From Caldilineaceae bacterium (GTDB lineage Bacteria; Chloroflexota; Anaerolineae; Caldilineales; Caldilineaceae), in contig JALHQH010000005.1 of the NCBI GenBank assembly GCA_022842065.1, forward strand, positions 310,001-374,000: a stretch of 64,000 nt of DNA, given 5' to 3'. This document shows, piece by piece, positions 1-8,451 of this stretch. Every line of letters starts with the position of its first letter. Position 1 is the first letter of the stretch. The notes beneath the pieces are model-generated. The model saw only the letters and a program-made list of their open reading frames with translations, was not told where the DNA came from and made no database searches. The position numbers were made by a program, and so were the translations under genes.

Positions 1-2703
1 AAATTGTTGTTGTGTATTCAGACCAGCTAATCCCGATAGATTAAGCACAGAGATGCGTGTACGATCACTCGGATTTTCTAAACCAAAGAGCACTGCTGGA
101 TCAAGAGTTGTGCTGGTTTGCCGTAAGAGCGGGTTAATCAGCATTGCTGCACGTAAATGGTCCGCCATATCCCGCGCTTTCTTTTCCGCGTCGTTAATGC
201 CGCCCCCTGCCTCTGGTGGTAAGTCAGACAGGAATGTTACGAAATTTTCCAGTCCTTGTTGCTGAAAATGGGCAAAATAGGTGAGTGCAGAATGCAAAAT
301 ACCGCGCTTCAACTTGTCTGTGTGTCCTTTGCCTGGGGCAACGATTTCTTGCAATGCTTCACTCGCCATGCTCACTGCAAGGTTAAATTCATCGGGATCA
401 CCTGTGGTGGCGGTTAGATCCGGCAGCGGCTCTAGGCTCAGCGGATTACCGCCATCACGGCCAGGAGTCCAAATCACAACCTGGCTTTGTTGATGATAAG
501 CCTCGGCTTTGGCTGCATCACCGGCAAACCAGCCTTCCGGCGCAGATGGCCACCGGTCGCCTAAACGCGCCAGATCATTGGCCCCATCAATCACGATGGC
601 AGGTACCTTGAGAAGGGCAGCTTCTTCAATCAGCCGTTTGACCAATACCGTCTTCCCGGCACCGCTGCCTGCCAATACGACAACATGTTTGCGTAGATCC
701 TCCAAGGCAACCGTAACAGCATTGTTGGCGTGATTCGCAATCAGCCGTTGACCAACGGGCAACAATTGTTTTGTTGGCGGTGGAACGATGGGAGGCGGAT
801 CGATGGGAGGTAGCTTTACTAAACCTGGTGTTGTTTCAACCTTGCCATTGATTGGCTTATTGACTTTTGTATCTTTATACAGCCAAGCAACAGGCTCACG
901 TAGAAAAGAAAGATTGGAAACCGGCCGACGACTGCGCAACCAGGGCAAAAAAGAAATCTCGTGCTGCAACTTTTCCAAGGCAAGCAAAGTGCGTAGATCG
1001 TCTTCACATGGCTTTGTAAAGATACCACCCTTACGATGAAATTCGGTAGTCCAGGCCTCAGCTTTGGGGGTACCTGGCAACTCTGTGTTTCGGACAATCG
1101 CGAGGTGTCGGAAACTCAATGATCTATCGATGCCCGACTCACTCAAAGCCGCTTTAAGCCGTGATTGATAGGCAAGTGGATTCTTGTGTTGTAAAGATCG
1201 GAGTGACAGATGTTGCTCGCGGTCACGTTCATCACGGAAAATTAGCCGCAACCGTGCATGGAGGGGATGGGTACGATTCCCTCCACCGAATTCTGTGTCA
1301 ATCGTCGTATCAATAGAATCCGGTGTTGGATTTTCAACAATAAGCCAATGACAGATTAATTTTATCAGCTTTCCTAGATATTCATCTTCGTGTTTCTCAT
1401 CAAGCAGTATTGTCGGATCTACCTGACCTTTGGCCGCTTGTAGTGCTTTGTCGAGTTTATGAAAATCATGAATATCAACTATAGTTACTTGTCCACCGCC
1501 CTCTATTGTATCGAGTTCCCATACTTGTTTCTCTGCAAGACATGTATCTCGATGTTGATGGCATCGCTGCAAAATACGTCGTGGATAATGGTGACTCGCT
1601 TCGGTAAAGAACTTCGCCGTAAAAGGCCAAGTGGGATATGGAGGAACAAACGCAGCCGATTGGTATGCTATCTTTAGCCGTTGTGTTATCAGTTCTACTG
1701 CTGTATCCTGATTACTTATTGGACTTAGGCTTAGTCGGTCTTGAAAGCGATCTGGAAATGAACTTACTGTCTTTTTGCTCAAAATATCCCAAGTTGCTTC
1801 TAAGGCAGAAACTAGAGTTAATGTGCGCATTGTCTTGTCAAGTAGCCCGATAAGTCCACCGCCAATACCTTCAATAATGGCGCGCGAGACACGTTGCTCA
1901 TCGGACATCTGCTCATCAACCGTACTGCCGACCGCCAGATGATGTTGTGTCACAATCGAATCCATCTGATCGATGGCAAGGAGAGTTGGGCTCCGCAAAC
2001 TCATCAGCCAGGAAATTCCTTCAACTCGTTGGCTGGCTTCACTGGCGATCGTTTTGGCAAAATTGTAGATGTGCTTATTTTCTTCATCAATGTCTACACC
2101 CAATAGCCAACTGTAACCAAGATTTTGAATGATGAACTCATTGGAATTTAACAAAACCAGCGCACGAACCCCATCCTGATAGCTCATTACTTCACGGCGA
2201 TGATGGCGACTCAATGCGCTAAGGAGCGTCATACTAAACCAATTAAGGTTGCGCGGTTCTGCCTCAGCCAAATGCTGACGGGTAAAATTAACGGCACTAT
2301 ATTGGATGAGGAAATCGAGTAACTTCTGAAATTGGGGAACACCATCGCCATCTGGCACCTGCAATGAGTTAACATAGCCTTGCAATACTGTATCCCAAAA
2401 ATTATGCACATCAGTCATGTCGACTAATACGAAAGCGAGTTGCTGCTGTTGCGTATAGGCGCGCGCTGCGGCAATGAGATGTGTTTTGCCTGAGCCAGCC
2501 ACTCCAATTACCGGCAAACCCAGTGGGGATGCAACCACATCTCTATCACGCAAGCTCTCCAGTTCAGCGATGATTTTGCGTCGCTGTTGGTAATGGATCT
2601 TGTCTACATCGTTTTGTACGCTCTGCCACACACTTTTTGTGTGCATCGTCCATTCAAAATTGACTCTCCGTAATGCCTCCAGCGCAAGTGTATTGTTTAT
2701 CAT
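1..2703 (-). CDS. Dual-domain P-loop ATPase (AAA+ plus HerA/FtsK-like), C-terminus cut by window start
   Basis: Reading the minus strand from ATG at 2703 gives an uninterrupted frame of 901 codons that is still open at base 1, so the C-terminus lies outside. Two nucleotide-binding sites are visible. The first, GVAGSGKT with Lys73, is followed by a Walker-B-like strand LLAIDQMD near residue 245, as in ORC/STAND-type AAA+ proteins. The second, LAGSGAGKTVLV with Lys684, is followed by AIVIDGANDL and, at the window edge, RISVLNLSGL, a pattern typical of HerA/VirB4/FtsK-fold translocases. The ribosome site GGAGGG lies in the last codons of the upstream gene, so translation is probably coupled. The partner genes are a winged-helix protein and a nuclease. 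Inference: a DNA-translocating motor of a nuclease complex, possibly phage defence. Family assignment rests on motifs only. Confidence 0.8.
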   Translation of the reverse strand, partial: MINNTLALEALRRVNFEWTMHTKSVWQSVQNDVDKIHYQQRRKIIAELESLRDRDVVASPLGLPVIGVAGSGKTHLIAAARAYTQQQQLAFVLVDMTDVHNFWDTVLQGYVNSLQVPDGDGVPQFQKLLDFLIQYSAVNFTRQHLAEAEPRNLNWFSMTLLSALSRHHRREVMSYQDGVRALVLLNSNEFIIQNLGYSWLLGVDIDEENKHIYNFAKTIASEASQRVEGISWLMSLRSPTLLAIDQMDSIVTQHHLAVGSTVDEQMSDEQRVSRAIIEGIGGGLIGLLDKTMRTLTLVSALEATWDILSKKTVSSFPDRFQDRLSLSPISNQDTAVELITQRLKIAYQSAAFVPPYPTWPFTAKFFTEASHHYPRRILQRCHQHRDTCLAEKQVWELDTIEGGGQVTIVDIHDFHKLDKALQAAKGQVDPTILLDEKHEDEYLGKLIKLICHWLIVENPTPDSIDTTIDTEFGGGNRTHPLHARLRLIFRDERDREQHLSLRSLQHKNPLAYQSRLKAALSESGIDRSLSFRHLAIVRNTELPGTPKAEAWTTEFHRKGGIFTKPCEDDLRTLLALEKLQHEISFLPWLRSRRPVSNLSFLREPVAWLYKDTKVNKPINGKVETTPGLVKLPPIDPPPIVPPPTKQLLPVGQRLIANHANNAVTVALEDLRKHVVVLAGSGAGKTVLVKRLIEEAALLKVPAIVIDGANDLARLGDRWPSAPEGWFAGDAAKAEAYHQQSQVVIWTPGRDGGNPLSLEPLPDLTATTGDPDEFNLAVSMASEALQEIVAPGKGHTDKLKRGILHSALTYFAHFQQQGLENFVTFLSDLPPEAGGGINDAEKKARDMADHLRAAMLINPLLRQTSTTLDPAVLFGLENPSDRTRISVLNLSGLAGLNTQQQF

Positions 2704-2707
2704 TAAT

Positions 2708-3313
2708 TTACCCTCCTAAATAGACAATATGCTGCTTATGCCCATGGATATTTACTGCTGCTGCTTCATCAGCACTTGTAATGCTCTGAGGATCATCTTG
2801 TCTCATTAAGGTGAGTTTTCCATCAAGCTGCATCTGTTTAAGGGTGGTATCGACTTCGTCACGCTGAATGCCGGATAAATGTTTGCGCAAGTCAGCTAAT
2901 CTTACACTTACATTCCGCTGGTTATTACTAGCTATCGCATACGCAGCCCGAATTCGCTCTTCCACGGTTGGCACTGCTGGTGATAGCAACTCGACCAATG
3001 GAATTTTGTTTGTCTGTAAATAGACCTTTAATTTCGTCATGATCTGCTGGAGAACAGTGGCTGCTGCTTGGCTATTTGGAGATATTGGCGTGTCAAAGTG
3101 CTCTATTGCCCAATCCCAGGCCTTATCTGTGGCGATAATATGTTTAGAACGACCACGCTTTTCAAGTTCAATCAGCCTGGCATCAACGAGCGCCGTGCGT
3201 TCTCTAACACTAAGTTTCGGCACAACTGCCGATTGCGCTGGTTGATAGTCCGGCATGATCAATAACTTCCACATGAGTAATGCTTGATTAGAACTAGGCT
3301 GAAAACTCATCAT
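2708..3313 (-). CDS. Winged-helix-like accessory protein of the ATPase/nuclease operon
   Basis: A 201-residue protein starting at ATG 3313 (a second ATG follows at 3310) behind an AGTGAGGTAA ribosome site. Residues about 35-75 have the layout of a small winged helix (LSVRERTALVDARLIELEKR, then a Lys/Arg/His-rich wing), and residues about 140-185 look like a second one (RLADLRKHLSG, then DEVDTTLKQMQLDGKLTL). No catalytic motif is seen. The stop codon is 4 bases before the ATPase start and 19 bases separate it from the upstream nuclease gene, so the three genes are almost certainly co-transcribed. I infer a DNA-binding or adaptor role linking nuclease and ATPase; I do not recognise a named family. 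Confidence 0.75.
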   Translation of the reverse strand: MMSFQPSSNQALLMWKLLIMPDYQPAQSAVVPKLSVRERTALVDARLIELEKRGRSKHIIATDKAWDWAIEHFDTPISPNSQAAATVLQQIMTKLKVYLQTNKIPLVELLSPAVPTVEERIRAAYAIASNNQRNVSVRLADLRKHLSGIQRDEVDTTLKQMQLDGKLTLMRQDDPQSITSADEAAAVNIHGHKQHIVYLGG

Positions 3314-3332
3314 TTACCTCACTTCTCTTGGT

Positions 3333-4454
3333 TTATACCTTTGCATCATTTTGAATGAATGTTTCTTTACGAAAACGGACCACATCGCGGATCTTCTCCA
3401 CGGCTAGCACAACATCTTGCATCACTTCATCATGGCTGAGCCGTAACACGAGATAGCCGCTGATCAATAACTCATAATCGCGCTGGCGGTCGGCACGGAA
3501 GGCGGGGCGCTTGCTGTGCACCTGGTAACCATCGACCTCGACCACAACTTTGCCTTTTTCCCAGAGTAGATCCACCAAATAGTGGGAGCCACGCACGCTA
3601 TCGACCATGGCGTTGCATTGAAAGAGCCCTGACAATGCTGGATCGAGTGCCAACTGGGCGGCTAGCCGCTGTTCGCCGGGGCTAAAGGGATGCGGGCGAC
3701 CATGGATGGGCCAAACAATGCCCTTCTGCTGCTCAGTCTCTTCCTCGGTCGCTGGCGTCTCTGGCTGGGCAACGGCAGGAGGTGGGGCAAGCCAAAGCGC
3801 CTCGTAGCGTACGCTTTCCAACTCGGGATGATCGGCCAGCGCCGCCGGGATTAGCAGCGCAATGCGCGCCGGGGTTGCCTGCCGGAGCCAAACCAGGGCA
3901 CGGGCCAACCCGTAAAGATGAAACGGCAGTGGTGCCGGATCATCAACCGCAAGTAAGATTATTAGTTGGCTGGGTTCAATTGCCGCGGCAAGTTGGGCAA
4001 ATTGCAGATCGTGCGGAAAGCGCGTCAGTACAGGCGCAATCTCCTGGCGACATTGCGCGGCAGCCGCTTGCAGCCATGCCAACGAAAGGGTGGCGAACTG
4101 TGTTGGTGCTTGTGCTTGTAGATGGCGCAGCAAATCCTGAACCTGGATATCTACCTGCAGCGTCGCAGTAAACCGACGGATCGTAGAAAGATCATCCAGT
4201 CCATACCACCTGGGCCAAAGGCCAAGCGCAACCTGGGCCAGTTGGCGCAACAGGTCGCTGACCAGTATTTCCTGCGCTGGCAACTGCCGCCAGCGTTGGA
4301 CAATGATTTTGTAATTTGTAAGTGGACGCGTCTCATCCGCCTGCCCCATCGCAAGTTGGGCAGTTTCCAGTGTGGCCAGGGCATCATCAATGGTGTCACA
4401 GATCAAAGTTCGGCCATTGCTGTTGGGGGTGTCGCGCAGCAACTGCTCTATCAC
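3333..4454 (-). CDS. DUF559/Vsr-like endonuclease-domain protein, first gene of the three-gene operon
   Basis: 373 residues. The start is GTG 4454, chosen because AGGAG lies about 8 bases upstream on the minus strand. The C-terminal third (about 255-365) matches the DUF559 restriction-endonuclease-like fold: SPGEQRLAAQL helix, YLVDLLWEKG, KVVVEVDGYQVH with the acidic residues expected for metal binding, then a basic RADRQRDYELL helix and GYLVLRLSHDEV. The N-terminal two thirds (about 1-225) is helical with hydrophobic strands (LIILLAVDD, IALLIPAAL) and is not recognised. A Pro/Glu-rich linker (about 226-245) joins the halves. As first gene of an operon with a winged-helix protein and a dual ATPase, it is likely the DNA-cleaving effector; target and trigger are unknown. 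Confidence 0.8.
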   Translation of the reverse strand: MIEQLLRDTPNSNGRTLICDTIDDALATLETAQLAMGQADETRPLTNYKIIVQRWRQLPAQEILVSDLLRQLAQVALGLWPRWYGLDDLSTIRRFTATLQVDIQVQDLLRHLQAQAPTQFATLSLAWLQAAAAQCRQEIAPVLTRFPHDLQFAQLAAAIEPSQLIILLAVDDPAPLPFHLYGLARALVWLRQATPARIALLIPAALADHPELESVRYEALWLAPPPAVAQPETPATEEETEQQKGIVWPIHGRPHPFSPGEQRLAAQLALDPALSGLFQCNAMVDSVRGSHYLVDLLWEKGKVVVEVDGYQVHSKRPAFRADRQRDYELLISGYLVLRLSHDEVMQDVVLAVEKIRDVVRFRKETFIQNDAKV

Positions 4455-4788
4455 CAGCCGGCTCTCCTATTTATTTGTCAATGGATGTTACTTGTGAGCA
4501 CGCTTGGCGCTGTGGTGCAACATCACCTACACTACGATGCTACCGATTGCCATACTTGTGAGACAAGGGTGAAGGTCAAAAGTGCGAACTTGTGGACAGC
4601 AAACAAGACAAAAATGTTCAACTTCATTAAGGAGCTGAATTAATCATAACATATGATTTTTATGCGTGGTGAAGATAATGCTTACAGTTTTATAACAAAA
4701 TCGAGGTGTCTTTCTTCTATTCCTTGCAGAGTAGCCGCGCAACCATCAATCCCCCAACTGCGCAGCCACTCTGCGGTAAAAAACGCGC
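4455..4788. other. Intergenic leader of the nuclease operon
   Basis: 334 bases between the nuclease start and the end of the aldo/keto reductase gene. Bases about 4600-4690 are clearly more AT-rich than the surroundings, which fits promoter DNA for the minus-strand operon, but I found no convincing -35/-10 pair. Short frames here have no coding signature and I see no gene. Confidence 0.5.
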
Positions 4789-5721
4789 CTACCCCCCCAT
4801 CGCCGCTACCAACTGCGCTTGCTCCGTCTCACTCAACAAGCGCTCGCCGGCCGCCGCATTCGTGCGCGCCTGCTCGGGCGATTTCGCCCCAGGAATTGCC
4901 GTCGAAATCGCCGCGTGCGAGATCACATAGCGCAGCGCAGTGGTGACCATTGCCTGCCCCGGCTGCACAATGGCACTCAGCTTTTCCACCTGGGCGACCT
5001 GGGCCAGATATTGCTCGCGCGCCGCCCCCGGTGCATTCCACCCTTCGCGCACGGTGTCGTTGAAGGTTGAATTGCGATCATAACGGCCGGAGAGCACCCC
5101 TTTGGCCAGCGGTCCACGCACCATGACGCCGATGTTGTTTTCCTGGCAATAGGGCAGAAACTCCGCTTCCGGCGCGCGGTTGAGTAGTGAATAGTCAACC
5201 TGGACCACGCTGCACTTCCCGTTGCGGTTGAACCGTTGTAAGACCTCCAGGCTGTTGGTCGAGATCCCGTACGCGCGGATCGCGCCCTCGGCCACCAACT
5301 GTTCAAACCCCTCCAAATAAACCGTTGGATCGCCCAGGTTGGCTTCATGACAGAGGCTGACATCGAGATAGTCGGTGCGCAGCCGGCCCAACGAGGCGTG
5401 TATGCACAGTCGCACATGTTCCGGTGCGGCAAAGCTCAGAGCATGGCCGGCCCGGCGCGCCCAGTTGCCGACCTTGCTCACCACATACAGTCGATGGCGT
5501 AAACCCCCCAGCGCACGGCCCAACCGTTGCTCCGAAAGCCCCACTGGAATGCCATAGGCGTCGGCGGTGTCGATCAAATTCATCCCGCTGTCAATCGCAG
5601 CGTGAATGGTGGCATAGGCGGTGACATCGTCGACTGTGCCCCACTGGTTGCCGATATTCCAGGTCCCCAGCCCAATCGCCGAAACTTGCCAGCCGGTTTT
5701 GCCAAAATTTTTGGTTTGCAT
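4789..5721 (-). CDS. Aldo/keto reductase
   Basis: 310 residues. Start ATG 5721 is set by AAAGGAGATC just upstream. The same frame stays open to about 5961, but that extension runs through repeat DNA and encodes a low-complexity Leu/Cys/Lys peptide, so it is rejected. All four AKR catalytic residues are visible: Asp51 (LIDTADAYG), Tyr56, Lys83 (VVSKVGNW) and His125 (VSLCHEANLG). An AKR reduces or oxidises carbonyl groups on sugars or aldehydes with NAD(P)H in the cytoplasm. It is divergent from a sugar-phosphate isomerase-like gene and next to a sugar ABC transporter, which suggests a sugar substrate; the exact substrate cannot be read from the sequence. Confidence 0.9.
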   Translation of the reverse strand: MQTKNFGKTGWQVSAIGLGTWNIGNQWGTVDDVTAYATIHAAIDSGMNLIDTADAYGIPVGLSEQRLGRALGGLRHRLYVVSKVGNWARRAGHALSFAAPEHVRLCIHASLGRLRTDYLDVSLCHEANLGDPTVYLEGFEQLVAEGAIRAYGISTNSLEVLQRFNRNGKCSVVQVDYSLLNRAPEAEFLPYCQENNIGVMVRGPLAKGVLSGRYDRNSTFNDTVREGWNAPGAAREQYLAQVAQVEKLSAIVQPGQAMVTTALRYVISHAAISTAIPGAKSPEQARTNAAAGERLLSETEQAQLVAAMGG

Positions 5722-5740
5722 GATGATCTCCTTTTTGCGA

Positions 5741-5772
5741 TGTGAAACGTGATGCGTAAAACGTGATGCGTG
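5741..5772. repeat. Short tandem repeat, ACGTGATGCGT type
   Basis: Two near-identical units built on AAACGTGATGCGT directly upstream of the aldo/keto reductase. It resembles the longer CACGTTT-type heptamer arrays at 44153, 44525 and 47772. Confidence 0.6.
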
Positions 5773-5801
5773 AATTCCCCCCCTGCTTAAAGTGTAACCG
5801 A

Positions 5802-5830
5802 TTGGGGAAGGGCGTTCAAGTAAGTATAAT
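5802..5830 (+). promoter_or_regulatory. Sigma-70-type promoter for the isomerase gene
   Basis: TTGGGG at 5802-5807, a 17-base spacer, then a perfect TATAAT at 5825-5830. Transcription would start near 5837, which puts the 8-nt repeat array in the leader of the isomerase mRNA. Confidence 0.6.
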
Positions 5831-5835
5831 GGGGT

Positions 5836-5940
5836 AAAGTTGCAAAGTTGCAAAGGGGCAAGGTAGCAAAGTGACCGTGCAACTCTGCAACTTTGCAACT
5901 TTGCAACCTTGCAACCCTGCAACCCTGCAACCCTGCCCCC
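5836..5940. repeat. Inverted array of 8-nt tandem repeats (GCAACTTT/GCAACCCT), family A copy 1
   Basis: Units such as GCAAAGTT run in one sense at the left, and GCAACTTT, GCAACCTT and GCAACCCT units run in the opposite sense at the right, so the transcript can fold into a long imperfect hairpin. A second copy lies at 8308-8431. Confidence 0.85.
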
Positions 5941-5959
5941 CTTACAAAGGAGCGTAATC

Positions 5960-6724
5960 ATGAAATTTGGTGTTTGTTGTTCGGTTGAACAGGCTGCGCT
6001 GGCCCAGGCTGCCGGCTTTGATTATATGGAGAGTACGGTCGTTTCGTTATTGCCGGAAGCGACTGAAACCTTTTTTGCCCCGATTCTCGAAACTTATCAG
6101 CAGGCACCGCTGCCGGCGCGCGCCTGTAATGTCTTTTTGCCTGGCGATCTAAAGGTGGTGGGGCCGGAGGTGGATCTGCCGCGCGTCGAGGCGTATGTAC
6201 GCACGGCCATGCGCCGCGTGATGTTGATTGGCGCTGAAGTGGTGGTCTTTGGCAGTGGTAAGGCGCGCCTGGTGCCGGATGACTTTGCGCGGGCTGAGGC
6301 CGAGGCGCAACTAGTTGACTTTCTGCAACTCGTCGCCGAAGAGACCGCGGCACATAAGCTGACGCTAGCAATTGAACCGCTCAACCGGCGTGAGAGTAAT
6401 ATCCTCAACAGTGTCGCCGAAGGGGTCGCCCTGGCCGCACGAGTCAACCGCCCGTCGATCCGCGTGTTGGCCGATTTTTATCACATGGACGAAGAGCAAG
6501 AATCACTCGACCATCTAGTGCAATATAAAGAGTGGCTGGCGCACATTCATCTGGCCGACACGGATCGGCGCGCGCCAGGGACGGGCGTTTATCCCTATGC
6601 CACCTTTGTGGAGAAGTTGGCGCAGGCGGGTTATGAGGGCATGGTCTCGATTGAGTGCCGTTGGGAAGATTTTGCGGCTGAAACAGGGCCGGCTTGCGCG
6701 TTTCTGCATCAGGTCTTTGCCTGA
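5960..6724 (+). CDS. Sugar phosphate isomerase/epimerase (AP endonuclease 2 / TIM barrel family)
   Basis: 254 residues. Start ATG 5960 follows AAAGGAGCG. The xylose-isomerase-like TIM barrel pattern is clear: AAGFDYMEST near the N-terminus, metal-binding Glu in LAIEPLNRRE (about 150), Asp in VLADFYHMD (about 180), His in HIHLADTDR (about 207) and a final Glu in GMVSIECRW (about 236). The family (hydroxypyruvate isomerase, IolE/IolI, tagatose epimerase) interconverts keto sugars or acts on their derivatives; substrate cannot be assigned. Its own promoter lies at 5802-5830 and the sugar ABC transporter operon follows 247 bases downstream on the same strand, so a role in catabolism of the imported sugar is a reasonable inference. 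Confidence 0.85.
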   Translation: MKFGVCCSVEQAALAQAAGFDYMESTVVSLLPEATETFFAPILETYQQAPLPARACNVFLPGDLKVVGPEVDLPRVEAYVRTAMRRVMLIGAEVVVFGSGKARLVPDDFARAEAEAQLVDFLQLVAEETAAHKLTLAIEPLNRRESNILNSVAEGVALAARVNRPSIRVLADFYHMDEEQESLDHLVQYKEWLAHIHLADTDRRAPGTGVYPYATFVEKLAQAGYEGMVSIECRWEDFAAETGPACAFLHQVFA

Positions 6725-6730
6725 TCAGTA

Positions 6731-6770
6731 GGACAATGGGACAGTAAAACAGTGACTGTCCTGCTGTCCC
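6731..6770. repeat. Imperfect inverted repeat after the isomerase gene
   Basis: Arms containing TGGGACAG and CTGTCCCA with nested GGACAG/CTGTCC. It has no T-tract, so it is a weak terminator candidate at best. Confidence 0.5.
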
Positions 6771-6817
6771 ACTCCCCTCCCCAATCACCTACTCTTTACA
6801 GAGAACACTCGAAAAAG

Positions 6818-6846
6818 TTGCGCTCCAGCGCAGCTAGGACTATAAT
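6818..6846 (+). promoter_or_regulatory. Sigma-70-type promoter of the sugar ABC transporter operon
   Basis: TTGCGC at 6818-6823, a 17-base spacer and a perfect TATAAT at 6841-6846. The leader to the start codon would be about 120 bases. Confidence 0.65.
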
Positions 6847-6925
6847 CAATCCAATTGCGCTCCCTTTCCCCCAACACGGCAGCCCATACTGCTGTGCATT
6901 ATAAACGTTGCAACAATTTAATAGA

Positions 6926-6951
6926 CGCTGCTATCTATTCAAATAGCAGCG
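6926..6951 (+). promoter_or_regulatory. Leader hairpin upstream of the sugar-binding protein gene
   Basis: A perfect 9-bp inverted repeat, CGCTGCTAT / ATAGCAGCG with an 8-base loop, 20 bases before the start codon and next to its AGGAG site. It could be an operator or an mRNA structure affecting translation; the sequence does not decide. Confidence 0.45.
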
Positions 6952-6971
6952 CCAAAATTAAGGAGAACCGT

Positions 6972-8306
6972 ATGAAGTCAGTCAAACAGTTGAATCGCCG
7001 CGCGTTTCTAAAGTTTTCCGCGCTTAGTGCCAGTGCGATTGCCCTGGCCGCGTGTGCTGCCCCCGGTGCTGCCCCAGCTGCCCCGGCTGGTGAAGGTGCC
7101 GCTGCCCCAGCCGCCGCTGATGGTAGCCAACTAGAGATTTTCTCCTGGTGGACCGCTGGTGGTGAAGTCGAAGCCTTGAATGCGATCTACGCAATTTACA
7201 GTGAGAAATATCCGGATGTCGAGGTTGTTAATGCTGCGTTGGCTGGTGGTGCCGGCCAGGGTGGCAATATGAAGGCGTTGCTCGAAACCCGCATGCAGGG
7301 CGGTCAACCACCGGATTCCTTCCAAGTCCACTTGGGCCGCGAGTTGATCGACAGCCATGTCGTGCCCGATCGCATGGAAGATCTGAGCTTCCTCTATGAA
7401 GAAGAGGGGCTGAACGATGTCTTCCCCAAGGATCTGATCGCCATTGCCTCCTACGAAGGTAAGCCCTACTCGGTGCCGGTCAACATCCACCGCTCCAATG
7501 TGCTCTGGTATCGCCCCAGCAAGCTTGAGGCCGCCGGCGTTGCCGAAGCGCCAAAGACTTGGGACGAGTTCTTTGTCGCCGCCGAAGCGCTCAAAGCCGC
7601 CGGCATTCCTGCCTTGGCGATTGCGGAAATTGAGCCAAACTTCTGTGGCCATGTCTTTGAGAATATCCTCATCACCCAGCTTGATCAGACCGACTATCTG
7701 GGGCTCTTCACCGGTGAGACGGCATGGGACGACGAGCGGGTGACCAAGGCGCTGGAGATCTTGAATCAGGCCTTTGACTATGCTAATGAAGATTACCTGA
7801 GCACCAGTTGGGGTGACATCAACGATCGTTTTGTCGCCGATGATGGCCCGGCGATGATGATCATGGGTGACTGGACCCATGGCGTGCTCATGTCCAAGGC
7901 CTTTGCCGATTACCGCTGGGCACCGGCTCCAGATACCAATGGCATCTTCATGGTCTTGTCCGACTCGTTCGGCCTGCCCAAGAATGCACCGCACCGCGAT
8001 AATGCCGTCAACTTCCTGCGGGTCTGTGGTTCCCGCGAGGGGCAGGATGCCTTCAACCCAATCAAGGGTTCAATCCCCGCCCGCACCGATCCGGATTTGA
8101 GCAAGTACGACGAGTATCTGCTCTCTGCGATGGAAGATTTTAAGAACAATACCCTGTTACCCAGCATCCAACATGGTGCCGCGGTCAAGCAGAGCTTTGT
8201 GCTTGATTACGCCATCGCCATCAACAACCTGGCGACCAACCGCGATGTCGCGGCCGCCCAGGCCATGTTGGTACAAGCGGCGACCGACGCAGAATTTGTG
8301 GTTTAG
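6972..8306 (+). CDS. Sugar ABC transporter substrate-binding lipoprotein (family 1, CUT1 type)
   Basis: 444 residues, start ATG 6972 behind AGGAG. The N-terminus combines a Tat motif (NRRAFLKF) with a lipobox (ALAAC), so the protein is probably exported folded and lipid-anchored. An Ala/Pro-rich linker (about 30-55) precedes the mature domain beginning QLEIFSWWTAGGEVEAL, characteristic of MalE/UgpB-like proteins (extracellular solute-binding family 1); GKPYSVPVNIHRSNVLWY and AEALKAAGIPALAIA are typical internal segments. It delivers a mono- or oligosaccharide to the permeases at 8452 and 10227. No cognate MsmK/UgpC-type ATPase lies in the window, so a shared ATPase encoded elsewhere is likely. 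A hairpin array follows its stop codon. Confidence 0.92.
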   Translation: MKSVKQLNRRAFLKFSALSASAIALAACAAPGAAPAAPAGEGAAAPAAADGSQLEIFSWWTAGGEVEALNAIYAIYSEKYPDVEVVNAALAGGAGQGGNMKALLETRMQGGQPPDSFQVHLGRELIDSHVVPDRMEDLSFLYEEEGLNDVFPKDLIAIASYEGKPYSVPVNIHRSNVLWYRPSKLEAAGVAEAPKTWDEFFVAAEALKAAGIPALAIAEIEPNFCGHVFENILITQLDQTDYLGLFTGETAWDDERVTKALEILNQAFDYANEDYLSTSWGDINDRFVADDGPAMMIMGDWTHGVLMSKAFADYRWAPAPDTNGIFMVLSDSFGLPKNAPHRDNAVNFLRVCGSREGQDAFNPIKGSIPARTDPDLSKYDEYLLSAMEDFKNNTLLPSIQHGAAVKQSFVLDYAIAINNLATNRDVAAAQAMLVQAATDAEFVV

Positions 8307-8307
8307 T

Positions 8308-8431
8308 GCAAGGTTGCAAGGTTGCAAGGTTGCAAGGTTGCAAGGTTGCAAGGTTACTTTGCTCCTTTGCAACTTTGCAACTTTGCTCCTTTGCAACTTT
8401 GCCCTCTGCAACCTTGCCCCTCTGCAACCTT
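8308..8431. repeat. Inverted array of 8-nt tandem repeats, family A copy 2
   Basis: Six consecutive GCAAGGTT units followed by GCAACTTT and GCAACCTT units in inverse sense. It lies between the binding-protein and first permease genes of one operon and ends just before the permease ribosome site. It could form an mRNA hairpin that keeps binding-protein levels above permease levels, as REP hairpins do in maltose operons; this is inference. Confidence 0.85.
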
Positions 8432-8451
8432 AATCCTTGAGGAGTAACTTT

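Noticed and set aside
5722..5961. N-terminal extension of the aldo/keto reductase
   Set aside because: It is translated repeat DNA; the normal start with AAAGGAG at 5721 gives the family length.
5836..8431. Octamer arrays as CRISPR or origin iterons
   Set aside because: Units are only 8 bases without spacers, occur in both senses and recur twice beside ordinary genes.
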